Shown piece by piece: positions 16,087 to 24,388 of a DNA stretch of 64,000 nt (the first letter of the stretch is position 1; the number at the start of each line of letters is the position of its first letter). The notes beneath the pieces were generated by a model that searched no databases, had not been told where the DNA came from, and saw only the letters and a list, made by a program, of their open reading frames with translations. This DNA comes from Candidatus Eisenbergiella intestinipullorum (GTDB lineage: Bacteria > Bacillota > Clostridia > Lachnospirales > Lachnospiraceae): assembly GCA_019119815.1 (NCBI GenBank), contig DWWH01000034.1, forward strand, positions 1 to 64,000, written 5' to 3'. A program made the translations under genes and the position numbers.

Positions 16087-17870
16087 GGGAAGAAGCGGAA
16101 AAGAAAGAAACGGAAAAGGAAGAAACAGGAAAGAAAGAAGCCGGAAAGAAAAGACAGGGCCGCCTGGGCCTGGCCTTCAAGTTCATCCTGGGCCTGAGCA
16201 TCGTGGGCGTGTGCATCATGGCGGGCATGGCTGCGGCGGGCGTTTCCGCCTACTGGCAGTCCATTACGTGGCAGTATAACGAGATCGCCTATCAGACGGC
16301 CCGTACGGCGGAGGGATATTTTACCGGAGAACAGCTTGCGGGATACGCGGATGCGGTGTACCGTTATTGTACGGGACAGACCGGACGGGAGGAGATCGAC
16401 AGGATCGCGGAAAGCGAAAGCTACCTCCGGACAAAGGAGCAGCTGGACAGGCTCCGCAGCGCGATGCAGGCGAACGATATTTTTGTTTTCGTCTTTGATA
16501 TTGATCTGCTGAAAAATTTTGACCAGGAAGCCTATGACAGGATGGAATGGAACCCCATCTATTACATCACGGACAGCTATCATATAGAAGAAGAGCAGTT
16601 TTCCATCGGAGACAGCAGCGCGGTTCTGAAGGATTATGTGCAGGACTGCATCCGGGCGTATGAAACGGGCGTACATGCAGATAATTATTTTATCTCGGAA
16701 GGGGAATTCGGCTATAACACCTCCGCCATGTATCCCGTGGTGCAGGACGGCAGGACGGTGGCCTTCATCGGCGTGGAGATCCCGATGTCCACCCTGCAGG
16801 GAAATGTGAGAAGCTATCTCGTGCGCACGATCCTGGTGGGAAGCGCGATCACCCTGCTTCTGCTTGCGGCCGCGACCTGGTTTCTGATGCGCACGCTGGT
16901 CGTGCCGGTCAGACAGGTGGCGCGGGCGGCCGGGATGTTTGTGAAGAACAACAACGCGATCCCGGACGCTCTGAGAGGGATCCGGACGGGGGATGAGATC
17001 CAGCTGCTGTCCGAAAGCGTGCTGAAGATGGAGGAGGATATTAACAGCTACATCGAGAACCTGACGCGGGTGACGGCGGAAAAGGAGAGGATCGGGGCGG
17101 AGCTGGATGTGGCCGCGCACATTCAGGCGGACATGCTGCCGGGAATCTTCCCTCCCTATCCGGACCGGAAGGAGATCGACATCTATGCCGTCATGACGCC
17201 CGCCAGGGAGGTGGGAGGAGATTTCTATGATTTCTTCCTGGTGGACGACGACCATCTGGCCCTGGTGATGGCGGATGTATCCGGGAAGGGAGTCCCCGCG
17301 GCGCTGTTCATGGTGATCGCCAAAACCCTCATCAAGAACAGGGCGCAGATGGGAGCTTCTCCCGGAGAGGTGCTGGAAAGCGTGAACAATCAGCTGTGTG
17401 AAAACAATGAATCGGAAATGTTTGTGACGGTATGGCTGGGCATCTATGAGCTTTCCACGGGACGGCTCACCGCGGCCAACGCGGGGCATGAATACCCGGC
17501 GGTCAGGCGGAACGGGGAGGGATTTTCCCTGTATAGGGACCGGCACGGCCTGGTTCTCGCCGGAATGGAAAACAGCCGTTACCGGGAATATGAACTGACG
17601 CTGGAGCCGGGAGAGGCGGTCTTTGTCTATACGGACGGCGTGCCGGAGGCGACGGACGCGTGTGAAAGGCTGTTCGGGACGGACCGGATGCTTCAGGCCC
17701 TCAACGACCGTCCGGAGGCATCCGCGCAGGAGCTCCTTCTGCATGTTAAGGCAAAGATCGACCGCTTTGCCGGCAGCGCGCCGCAGTTTGACGATATTAC
17801 CATGCTCTGCCTGGCGAACCGTAATGAAAGGAAGGATCATGAAGGAAATAACGCTCGACGCGACCATTGA
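16083..17870 (+). CDS. Membrane PP2C phosphatase with HAMP domain (SpoIIE/RsbU type)
   Basis: 595 residues from GTG at 16083, whose GTGA overlaps the GH3 stop and has GGGAG about 10 bases upstream; an ATG at 16050 is an alternative. After a highly charged Lys/Glu tail, membrane segments lie near residues 29-50 and 256-280, enclosing a ~200-residue extracellular sensor. A HAMP domain (VVPVRQVARAAGMF) and a linker (ENLTRVTAEKERIGAELDVA) lead to the PP2C domain with metal-binding GGDFYDFF and ADVSGKGVPAALFM, then NAGHEYP, YTDGVPEATD and FDDITMLCL. It should dephosphorylate the STAS protein in response to an external signal. Confidence 0.92.
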   Translation: MREEAEKKETEKEETGKKEAGKKRQGRLGLAFKFILGLSIVGVCIMAGMAAAGVSAYWQSITWQYNEIAYQTARTAEGYFTGEQLAGYADAVYRYCTGQTGREEIDRIAESESYLRTKEQLDRLRSAMQANDIFVFVFDIDLLKNFDQEAYDRMEWNPIYYITDSYHIEEEQFSIGDSSAVLKDYVQDCIRAYETGVHADNYFISEGEFGYNTSAMYPVVQDGRTVAFIGVEIPMSTLQGNVRSYLVRTILVGSAITLLLLAAATWFLMRTLVVPVRQVARAAGMFVKNNNAIPDALRGIRTGDEIQLLSESVLKMEEDINSYIENLTRVTAEKERIGAELDVAAHIQADMLPGIFPPYPDRKEIDIYAVMTPAREVGGDFYDFFLVDDDHLALVMADVSGKGVPAALFMVIAKTLIKNRAQMGASPGEVLESVNNQLCENNESEMFVTVWLGIYELSTGRLTAANAGHEYPAVRRNGEGFSLYRDRHGLVLAGMENSRYREYELTLEPGEAVFVYTDGVPEATDACERLFGTDRMLQALNDRPEASAQELLLHVKAKIDRFAGSAPQFDDITMLCLANRNERKDHEGNNARRDH

Positions 17871-18246
17871 CAATATCGAAACGGTGACGGAGTTCGTCAA
17901 CGGGCAGCTGGATGAGTGCGGCTGCCCTCTGAAGGCGCAGATGCAGATCGACATCGCCATCGACGAGCTGTTCGGAAATATCGCTCATTATGCCTACCGG
18001 TCCGGCGTGGGGCCGGCGACCGTACGGGTGGAGGCGCTTGCAAACCCGGCCGCCGTCATGGTCACCTTTATCGATCATGGCGTTCCCTACAACCCGCTGG
18101 AAAAGGAAGATCCGGACGTGACGCTTTCAGCGGGAGAACGGGAGGCGGGAGGCCTGGGAATTTTTCTGGTGAAAAAAAGCATGGACGGAATCATGTATGA
18201 ATATAAAAACGGGCAGAATATCCTGAGGATCCGGAAAAATATCTGA
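17839..18246 (+). CDS. RsbW/SpoIIAB-like anti-sigma serine kinase
   Basis: 135 residues, a stand-alone HATPase domain: N-box IAIDELFGNIAHYAY, G1 box FIDHGVPYNP, and G2 GGLGIFLVKKSMD. The start at 17839 is inside the phosphatase gene (32-base overlap) with a GGAAGG ribosome site. In SpoIIAB/RsbW systems the kinase phosphorylates the STAS antagonist and binds a sigma factor. No sigma factor gene is in this operon, so its target may be elsewhere or may not be a sigma factor. It is the last gene of the operon and is convergent with the LysR gene. Confidence 0.92.
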   Translation: MKEITLDATIDNIETVTEFVNGQLDECGCPLKAQMQIDIAIDELFGNIAHYAYRSGVGPATVRVEALANPAAVMVTFIDHGVPYNPLEKEDPDVTLSAGEREAGGLGIFLVKKSMDGIMYEYKNGQNILRIRKNI

Positions 18247-18254
18247 GCCGCCCG

Positions 18255-19157
18255 TCAGGCCTGCGCGCTGCGCTCTTTCATCAGCAGCTCCAGAAGGCAC
18301 CGTGTCGCAGCTCCCAGCGGCCTGCCCGGATCACGGATCAGACAGACATGGCGGACCGGGATTTCCTCCTTCAGGGGGATGGAAAACAGCTTTTTCTGCG
18401 CCAGATAGTCCTCCACCAGCTTTTCCGGAACGAAGGCCAGTCCGAGATTGTGCATGGCTACCGGGAGGAGCAGATCCGCGTTCGCCATTTCTATATCATA
18501 ATGAAGAGAGAGCCCGTGGGCGGCAAAAAAGTCTTCGTAAAAGCGGTAGGACATGGTGGAGCCGGAAAGCCCGGCCAGCGGATACTGTTTCAGATCGGAA
18601 AGGCTTAAAGGAGTATTGCACAGATGTTCGAAGCGGGAGCCGCCCACCAGGACGCTTCTGATCTGACGCAGACGCACGGAGGTGCAGGGTTTTTCAATCT
18701 GAAAGGGGGTAGGGACCACGGCGAGGTCCGTACGCCCTTCCTTCATATCGGAAAGCACCTGAGCGGTGGTGCCGTTGCTGATGCGGATCTTCACATCCGG
18801 ATGCTCCTGCTGGAAGGCGGAAAGCTGGTCCAAAAGCAGGCAGTGGAGCGCCGTTTCCGTGGCGCCGATGCTGACGGAGCCGCCGTGCAGGCCGAGAGCC
18901 AGGCCCAGCTCCTCCTCTCCCCGCAGGATGCGCTCGCAGGCGGGCGCCACGTAGCGGTACAGAAGCTTTCCCTCCGGCGTCAGGGTGATGCCGTGCCGGG
19001 AACGGATGAACAGCCGGCAGCCCAGCTCGCTTTCCAGATTCTGGATGCTTCTGGTGACGGAGGGCTGGCTGGAGAGCAGTACAGAAGCGGCTCTGGTGAA
19101 ATTACTGTATTTTGCGACATAATAGAATACTTTGTAGTAATCGAAGCTTGCGTCCAT
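18255..19157 (-). CDS. LysR-family transcriptional regulator
   Basis: 300 residues. HTH region DYYKVFYYVAKYSNFTRAAS and LLSSQPSVTRSIQNLESELG, effector domain from about residue 90 (GGSVSIGATETALHC). I chose the ATG at 19157 because GGAG lies about 8 bases before it; earlier in-frame starts at 19169, 19178 and 19313 are possible, but the longest would add a stretch with no family match. It is divergent from the V-type ATPase operon, whose promoter lies 60-85 bp from this start, so it may control the ATPase genes. Its effector is unknown. Confidence 0.9.
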   Translation of the reverse strand: MDASFDYYKVFYYVAKYSNFTRAASVLLSSQPSVTRSIQNLESELGCRLFIRSRHGITLTPEGKLLYRYVAPACERILRGEEELGLALGLHGGSVSIGATETALHCLLLDQLSAFQQEHPDVKIRISNGTTAQVLSDMKEGRTDLAVVPTPFQIEKPCTSVRLRQIRSVLVGGSRFEHLCNTPLSLSDLKQYPLAGLSGSTMSYRFYEDFFAAHGLSLHYDIEMANADLLLPVAMHNLGLAFVPEKLVEDYLAQKKLFSIPLKEEIPVRHVCLIRDPGRPLGAATRCLLELLMKERSAQA

Positions 19158-19214
19158 AGAAATCTCCATTTCTGACATGCGATTTTTGCATAATACCCAT
19201 ATCATATTATTATT

Positions 19215-19243
19215 TTGCAATATGTTTTTAACCATAGTATAAT
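19215..19243 (+). promoter_or_regulatory. Promoter of the V-type ATPase operon
   Basis: TTGCAA at 19215-19220 and TATAAT at 19238-19243, 17-bp spacer. It is followed by a leader of about 145 nt containing a GGCATGGCC...GGCCTGTGCC hairpin, then AAAGGAGG before the first gene. The divergent LysR start is close enough for shared control. Confidence 0.7.
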
Positions 19244-19394
19244 ACGCCAGGAGCAAATTGAAAAGAGATACAGTAATGAGAAACATCGCCCGGGGGAAGG
19301 ATGAAAGGGGCATGGCCGGGAAGGCCTGTGCCGCAGATCCGTTCTTCCCCGCAGGGCTGCACAGTCGGCTGATTTGTGCGAAAGGAGGCAGAAA

Positions 19395-19775
19395 ATGGCG
19401 AATGTGGATGCCGTAAGGACGGCCGGCAGTCTGCCGGAGGCGTCGTCGGAGCAGTCCATCGAGGAGGTCCTGAAGCGTCTTGTGGACGTGGAGGAAGCGG
19501 CCGGCCAGATGAAGGACGCCGTCGAGGCCAGAAAGAAGGAGCTTTCCGAAGCGGCGGATGCGAAGAAGGCGGAATTTGACCGTCAGCTCGCCGCGCAGAT
19601 GGAGGAGCGCTCCCGCAGGCTGGAGGAGCGGATGGAGAAGGAAAAGCAGGAAGAGCTAGAAGGACTTCTCCAGAAGACGAAGCAGGAGCTGGACGGGCTT
19701 CAGCGCAGATATGATACGGAGCATGAAACGATCACGGATAAGATCGTGGAGTCGATCAAGGGTGTGAGAATATGA
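19395..19775 (+). CDS. V-type ATPase peripheral stalk subunit G/H
   Basis: 126 residues, almost entirely a Lys/Glu/Ala-rich coiled coil (KKELSEAADAKKAEFDRQLA, KEKQEELEGLLQKTKQELDG), as expected for the NtpF/AhaH-type stalk subunit that pairs with subunit E. Its position as first gene of a complete V-ATPase operon supports the assignment more than sequence alone. AAAGGAGG precedes the ATG at 19395. The stop overlaps the subunit C gene by four bases. Confidence 0.8.
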   Translation: MANVDAVRTAGSLPEASSEQSIEEVLKRLVDVEEAAGQMKDAVEARKKELSEAADAKKAEFDRQLAAQMEERSRRLEERMEKEKQEELEGLLQKTKQELDGLQRRYDTEHETITDKIVESIKGVRI

Positions 19776-20803
19776 GCTTATTTCGTTACAGCGGTCTGTC
19801 CGCCAAGGTGAGGGCCATGAGCGGAAAGCTTCTTACCCAGGAGGACTTTCTCCGGCTCGGCAGCATGACGGGTGTGCCGGAGGTGATCGCCTATCTGAAG
19901 AAAAAGCCCTCCTATGCGGCGCTTCTGGAAAAGGAGGACGAAAGGAACCTCCACAGAGGACAGGCGGAGGGACTCATCATGCAGTCGCTGTTCGTGGATT
20001 TTGCCCGTCTTTACCGGTTTTCCAACCTGGAGCAGAGGCATTTCCTGGACGGGTATTTCATGCGGTATGAAATCAGCCTTCTCAAGGCGGTGGTCCGCTC
20101 CATCCTGAGCCTGGGAGAGCCGCTGACGGACGCAGAGGAATACCGGGAGATCTTTGAACGGCATTCGGCCATTCCGCTCAAGCAGGCCGTGAATTCAGAT
20201 ACCATGGAGGGACTGATCGCAGCGCTCTCCGGAACGGTTTACAAAAAGGTGCTGAACGATGTGTACGGCTCCAACAGCAGGGAGCTGTTCGACTACGAGC
20301 TGGCGCTGGACCTGTTTTTCTTCTCCGAATACTGGAAGATGGTGAAGAAGGAATTAAAGGCGGATGACCAGGAGGCGATCATCCAGTCCGCGGGCGCGCA
20401 GATCGACGCGGTGAACCTGACCTGGATCTACCGGGCGAAAAAATACTATGAGATGTCCCCCGCGCAGATCTATGCGCTGATCGTTCCCATCCATTACCGG
20501 CTCACAAGGGAACAGATCAAGCGGATGGCGGAGGCTTCTGATCTGAATGAGTTTCTGGCTGTGGCGGAGACGACGAAATACGCCAGGTTCCTGGAAGGAG
20601 AGGAGAGTCCGAAGCTGGAGCGCTGCATGGATGCCATGCAGGAAGCGGTGCACACCGTGCTGCTGCGCAGAAAGCCCTATTCGGCCGCCTGCCTGGACGT
20701 CTATCTGTACAGGAAAGAACGGGAAGCGCACCGGATTATTACCGCCATGGAGTGCGTAAGATACGGGCTGCCGGCCGATAAGATCAGAGAATATCTGGCG
20801 TAG
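19772..20803 (+). CDS. V-type ATP synthase subunit C
   Basis: 343 residues, coupled to the preceding gene by ATGA. The family shows an opening like SLFRYSGLSAKVRAMSGKLL and repeated helical motifs (FVDFARLYRFSNLEQRHFLD; MRYEISLLKAVVRSI). Subunit C (d in some naming) is the funnel that joins the membrane ring to the central stalk. Length and place in the operon agree with the family. Confidence 0.9.
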   Translation: MSLFRYSGLSAKVRAMSGKLLTQEDFLRLGSMTGVPEVIAYLKKKPSYAALLEKEDERNLHRGQAEGLIMQSLFVDFARLYRFSNLEQRHFLDGYFMRYEISLLKAVVRSILSLGEPLTDAEEYREIFERHSAIPLKQAVNSDTMEGLIAALSGTVYKKVLNDVYGSNSRELFDYELALDLFFFSEYWKMVKKELKADDQEAIIQSAGAQIDAVNLTWIYRAKKYYEMSPAQIYALIVPIHYRLTREQIKRMAEASDLNEFLAVAETTKYARFLEGEESPKLERCMDAMQEAVHTVLLRRKPYSAACLDVYLYRKEREAHRIITAMECVRYGLPADKIREYLA

Positions 20804-20853
20804 CCGTGAAGGATATGCCGCTTTCGGCGGCGGAAAACGAGGTATGGGAACGA

Positions 20854-22815
20854 ATGATAGAGAAAATGGAATTTTTAAGTATCATCGGTCCCAGGGACCA
20901 GCTTGACCGGGTGACGGAAAAGTACCTTGGGAAATACGAGATACAGCTTGAAAATACGGTGGGAGAGCTGAAAAATCTGAAGAATATCGTGCCCAATTCA
21001 GAGAGCAATCCCTACCGGGAATGGATCGGAAAAGCGCAGGAGGCGGCTTCCATCGTTACAGGCGCAAAGGATGCCGCGCAGACAAAGGGCGCTTCCCAGA
21101 TCAGAAAGACGGATGCTCCTTCCGGGACCCTTTCTCCGGAGGAAGCGGTAGAGGCCGTCAGGGCGGCGGACGCGCTGATGGAGGAGAGCCGCAGGAATAA
21201 GACGAAGCTGCAGGCGGAGCTGAAAAAGAAGCAGGGCCTTCTGGAGGCCATCCGCCCTTATCTGGAGCTTCATTTTGAAATTTCCAGAATCCTGCATTTT
21301 AAATATGTGAGGTTCCGTTTCGGACGGCTTCCTCTCGGCTATTATCAGAAGCTGAAGGAATACCTGCAGGAGGACGACTGCACCATCTTTGAAAAATGCA
21401 GGGTGGACGAGTCCTATGTATGGGGCATCTATTTTGTGCCGGCCTCCGAAGCGAAGAAGGCGGATGCGATTTACGCATCCATGCATTTTGAACGTTTCTT
21501 CATCGAGGACGTCTATCAGGGAACGGTGGACGAGGCCTGCCGGACGCTGGAAGCGGAGATCGAGGAGCTGAAGCGGCAGGAAAAGGCGCTGGACGACGAT
21601 CTGGCGGCGGCGCTGCAGAAGGACGGCGGCCGGCTCCTGGAGGCGAAGGACGTGATCGAGAAACAGTCCGCCCGCTTTGACGTGCGCAAGCTCGCAGCCT
21701 TCACCCGGTCGAAGAAGGAGACCTTCTTCATTCTCTGCGGCTGGATGACGAAGAAGGACGCTGCCCGGCTGGGGAAGGAGCTGGAAGCGGATCCGGAGCT
21801 GTTTGTGACGCTGGAGGAAAATCCGGACAGAAGGATTTCCACCCCGCCCACCAGACTGAAGAATCCGGCCCTGATCCGGCCCTTTGAAATGTTCGTGCGC
21901 ATGTACGGACTTCCGAACTACAACGAATTTGACCCCACGCTTTTTGTGGCGCTCACCTATTCCATCATCTTCGGCGCCATGTTCGGGGATGTGGGCCAGG
22001 GACTGTGCCTGGCGCTGGGAGGCTTTCTGCTGTACCGCTTTAAGAAGATCAACCTGGCGGCGATCATTTCCTGCTGTGGTATTTTTTCCACGATCTTCGG
22101 CTTCCTCTATGGAAGCGTGTTCGGCTTTGAGGATGTGCTTCCGGCCCTGTGGCTGAGGCCCACGGAGGCCATGACCACCCTGCCCTTCATCGGAAGGCTG
22201 AACACGGTATTTGTGGTCACCATCGCCATCGGCATGGGCCTGATCCTTCTGACGATGATCTTTTCCATCGTCAACGCCGTCAGATCGAAGGAATACGGGA
22301 AGGCCCTGTTTGATACCAACGGGGTGGCCGGACTGGTGTTCTACGGCGCGGTGGTTCTGGTGGTTGTGCTTTTCATGACGGGAAATCCCCTGCCTGCGGC
22401 GGTGGCTCTGGTGATTCTGTTCGTGGTTCCGCTTCTTGTCATCGCCTGCAAGGAGCCGCTGACCCAGATCCTGGAGAAGAAAAAGGCGCATCTGGAGGAG
22501 GGCCCGGTCATGTTCGTGGTCCAGTCCTTCTTTGAACTGTTTGAAGTATGCTTAAGCTACTTTTCCAACACCCTGTCCTTCGTCCGTATCGGCGCCTTCG
22601 CGGTGAGCCATGCGGCCATGATGGGCGTGGTGCTGATGCTGGCCGGGGCGGAGAACGGAGGAACGGGAAATCTGATCGTCATCGTTCTGGGCAACCTCAT
22701 CGTCTGCGGCATGGAGGGCCTGGTGGTAGGCATTCAGGTGCTCCGTCTGGAATATTACGAGTTCTTCAGCCGTTTCTACAAGGGAGACGGAAGGGAATTC
22801 AAGCCCTATATGTAA
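20854..22815 (+). CDS. V-type ATP synthase membrane subunit I (a-type)
   Basis: 653 residues. An N-terminal soluble arm of ~350 residues (two long coiled regions and GWMTKKDAARL) is followed by about seven membrane segments (FGAMFGDVGQG; LSYFSNTLSFVRIGAFAVSH, which contains the key Arg facing the ion-binding ring; then EGLVVGIQVLRLEYYEFFSR). It forms the ion half-channels. The ATG at 20854 gives the usual opening MIEKMEFLSIIGP; a GTG at 20806 would add 16 residues and has no good ribosome site. Confidence 0.93.
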   Translation: MIEKMEFLSIIGPRDQLDRVTEKYLGKYEIQLENTVGELKNLKNIVPNSESNPYREWIGKAQEAASIVTGAKDAAQTKGASQIRKTDAPSGTLSPEEAVEAVRAADALMEESRRNKTKLQAELKKKQGLLEAIRPYLELHFEISRILHFKYVRFRFGRLPLGYYQKLKEYLQEDDCTIFEKCRVDESYVWGIYFVPASEAKKADAIYASMHFERFFIEDVYQGTVDEACRTLEAEIEELKRQEKALDDDLAAALQKDGGRLLEAKDVIEKQSARFDVRKLAAFTRSKKETFFILCGWMTKKDAARLGKELEADPELFVTLEENPDRRISTPPTRLKNPALIRPFEMFVRMYGLPNYNEFDPTLFVALTYSIIFGAMFGDVGQGLCLALGGFLLYRFKKINLAAIISCCGIFSTIFGFLYGSVFGFEDVLPALWLRPTEAMTTLPFIGRLNTVFVVTIAIGMGLILLTMIFSIVNAVRSKEYGKALFDTNGVAGLVFYGAVVLVVVLFMTGNPLPAAVALVILFVVPLLVIACKEPLTQILEKKKAHLEEGPVMFVVQSFFELFEVCLSYFSNTLSFVRIGAFAVSHAAMMGVVLMLAGAENGGTGNLIVIVLGNLIVCGMEGLVVGIQVLRLEYYEFFSRFYKGDGREFKPYM

Positions 22816-22903
22816 AACCGGGTTGCCCGCCTGCGGGCCTTTCCGGATTTTATAAAAAAAGAAAAAATACTGAACACTGAAAAGCCGCGAGTCGGCGGCA
22901 GCG

Positions 22904-22918
22904 CGAACCGGAGGTTCG
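22904..22918 (+). promoter_or_regulatory. Hairpin carrying a decoy ribosome site before subunit K
   Basis: CGAACC-GGA-GGTTCG forms a 6-bp hairpin whose loop and 3' arm contain GGAGG. It lies in the 121-bp I-K gap with a second hairpin upstream (GCCCGC-CT-GCGGGC, about 22825-22838). The true ribosome site, AAAGGAGG, follows at about 22923. This part probably tunes expression or mRNA processing for the ring subunit, which is needed in excess. Confidence 0.45.
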
Positions 22919-22936
22919 TACCAAAGGAGGAAAAAA

Positions 22937-23368
22937 ATGAAAGTATTATTATTCGCAGCACTGATCGCATGTATCGTAGTTCCCTTCCGCGTATTCTGCA
23001 AGGGAGAGCAGACAAAGAGCAGATATAAAAAGACCCTGGCCTTAAACGGCGTGATGTTCTTCGGCCTGATGCTGGCAACGGGCGTGATGATGTTCGGCGG
23101 CAGCGCATCCGCAGCGGAGGCTGCTGAGACGGCGGCAGCGGCAGCAGGAGGCCTTTCCACCGGCCTGGGCTATCTGGCGGCCGGCCTTTCCATCGGCCTG
23201 TCCTGCGTGGGCGGCGGTATCGCCGTAGCCAGCGCGGCCAGCGCGGCTCTGGGCGCCATCAGCGAAGATTCCTCCATCCTCGGTAAGTCCCTCATCTTTG
23301 TGGGTCTGGCCGAAGGTGTCTGCCTGTACGGTCTGATCATCGCCTTCATGATCCTGGGTCAGCTGTAA
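22937..23368 (+). CDS. V-type ATP synthase ring subunit K
   Basis: 143 residues, four hydrophobic segments. Only the second pair looks like a c-ring hairpin (GYLAAGLSIGLSCVGGGIAV and GLAEGVCLYGLIIAFMILG, with the ion-binding Glu in LAEGV). The first pair (near residues 1-20 and 33-55) is divergent and lacks an acidic residue. This resembles ring subunits of other Clostridia. The very strong AAAGGAGG site 6 bases before the ATG fits high expression. No obvious Na+-type Gln is seen next to the Glu helix, so the coupling ion is undecided. Confidence 0.92.
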   Translation: MKVLLFAALIACIVVPFRVFCKGEQTKSRYKKTLALNGVMFFGLMLATGVMMFGGSASAAEAAETAAAAAGGLSTGLGYLAAGLSIGLSCVGGGIAVASAASAALGAISEDSSILGKSLIFVGLAEGVCLYGLIIAFMILGQL

Positions 23369-23676
23369 TGAAGATGTATCTGATCAGCGACAACATTGAT
23401 ACCTGGACCGGCATGCGTCTTGCCGGCATAGAAGGTTCGGTGGTCCATGAGAAACAGGAGCTGAAGGCAGAAATCGACAAGGTGCTTGCCGATCAGGAAA
23501 TCGGCGTCCTGCTTCTGACGGAAAAATTCGGAAAGGAATTTCCGGATGTCATCAACCGTATCAAGTTGGAGCGCAGGCTTCCCCTGATTGTGGAAATTCC
23601 GGACAGACACGGCACGGGCCGCGCCCCGGATTTCATCACATCCTATGTGAATGAGGCAATCGGAATCAAAGTATAA
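23368..23676 (+). CDS. V-type ATP synthase subunit F
   Basis: 102 residues; the ATG overlaps the subunit K stop by one base (TAATG). The fold signature MKMYLISDNIDTWTGMRLAG and the end LPLIVEIPDRHG fit the small central-stalk subunit F (NtpG), which sits on subunit D and regulates rotation. Confidence 0.9.
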   Translation: MKMYLISDNIDTWTGMRLAGIEGSVVHEKQELKAEIDKVLADQEIGVLLLTEKFGKEFPDVINRIKLERRLPLIVEIPDRHGTGRAPDFITSYVNEAIGIKV

Positions 23677-23684
23677 AGCGCGAA

Positions 23685-23772
23685 GTGGGAGAAGAAAATC
23701 CAAGCCAACAAAAGATGTTGGCCAGGATTTTCCAAACCTCCCACCGAAGAATGTCTCTTCGAGCCATTCTTC
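23685..23772 (+). promoter_or_regulatory. Two long hairpins between subunits F and E
   Basis: The first is a three-part nested stem, 23685-23744: GTGGGAG/CTCCCAC, AAAATCC/GGATTTT and GCCAAC/GTTGGC around a short loop. The second, 23746-23772, pairs GAAGAATG with CATTCTTC. The subunit E ribosome site TATGGAGGTCATGT comes directly after. No T-run follows, so this is more likely an RNA-stability, processing or translation-control element inside the operon than a terminator. Confidence 0.6.
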
Positions 23773-23794
23773 CCGCCCAGTATGGAGGTCATGT

Positions 23795-24367
23795 ATGACG
23801 ACAGAAGAAAAGTTGAAGCATTTTATGGATGTGACGACGCAGAAGGTAAACGAAGAAAACGCACAGGCGCTGGAAGAGTATGAAAAGGGCCTGGAAAAGG
23901 TTTTTGAGGATTATAAGGAAAACGCCACCCGCAAGGCGGAGCTTTCCCTGAAGCTGAAAGAGGAGAGCCTGGAGAAGAAGAAAAACGCGGAGGTGGCCCG
24001 CAGACAGATGGAGATCCGCGAGGAGACGGGACGTCTGCAGCAGGAGCTGACCGAGAAGATTTTTTCCGAGGTGAAGGGAAAGCTGGAGCGCTACATGGGA
24101 ACCGGGGATTATGAAAGATACCTGATCGCCCAGGTGCGCGCGGCGAAGGATTTCGCCGGAGACGACGATATCCTGATCTATATCGATCCGGCGGACATCG
24201 ACAAGAAAAATTCTATTTCCGCGGCGACCAATACCACGGTCATGGTGAGCAAATATGGGTTCGGCGGAGGGATCCGCGCGGTGATCCGTTCCCGCGGCAT
24301 CCTGATCGACCAGTCCTTTGAAACCAAGGTGAAGGAAGCGGCTGACGGCTTCGTATTTCATTTATAA
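23795..24367 (+). CDS. V-type ATP synthase peripheral stalk subunit E
   Basis: 190 residues. The first ~110 residues form a long charged coiled coil (YEKGLEKVFEDYKENATRKA) and the rest a compact domain (DILIYIDPADIDKK; KYGFGGGIRAVIRSRGILID), the usual E-subunit layout. The start at 23795 is fixed by GGAGGT at 23784-23789; a longer frame from 23651 runs through the hairpins. It pairs with the coiled-coil subunit encoded first in the operon. Confidence 0.9.
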   Translation: MTTEEKLKHFMDVTTQKVNEENAQALEEYEKGLEKVFEDYKENATRKAELSLKLKEESLEKKKNAEVARRQMEIREETGRLQQELTEKIFSEVKGKLERYMGTGDYERYLIAQVRAAKDFAGDDDILIYIDPADIDKKNSISAATNTTVMVSKYGFGGGIRAVIRSRGILIDQSFETKVKEAADGFVFHL

Positions 24368-24388
24368 GAGAAAGGAGGAAATCTTCCA

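Noticed and set aside
22817..22860. Terminator between V-ATPase subunits I and K
   Set aside because: The GCCCGC-CT-GCGGGC hairpin is followed by mixed bases and then an A-rich, not T-rich, stretch, and the genes after it belong to the same complex.
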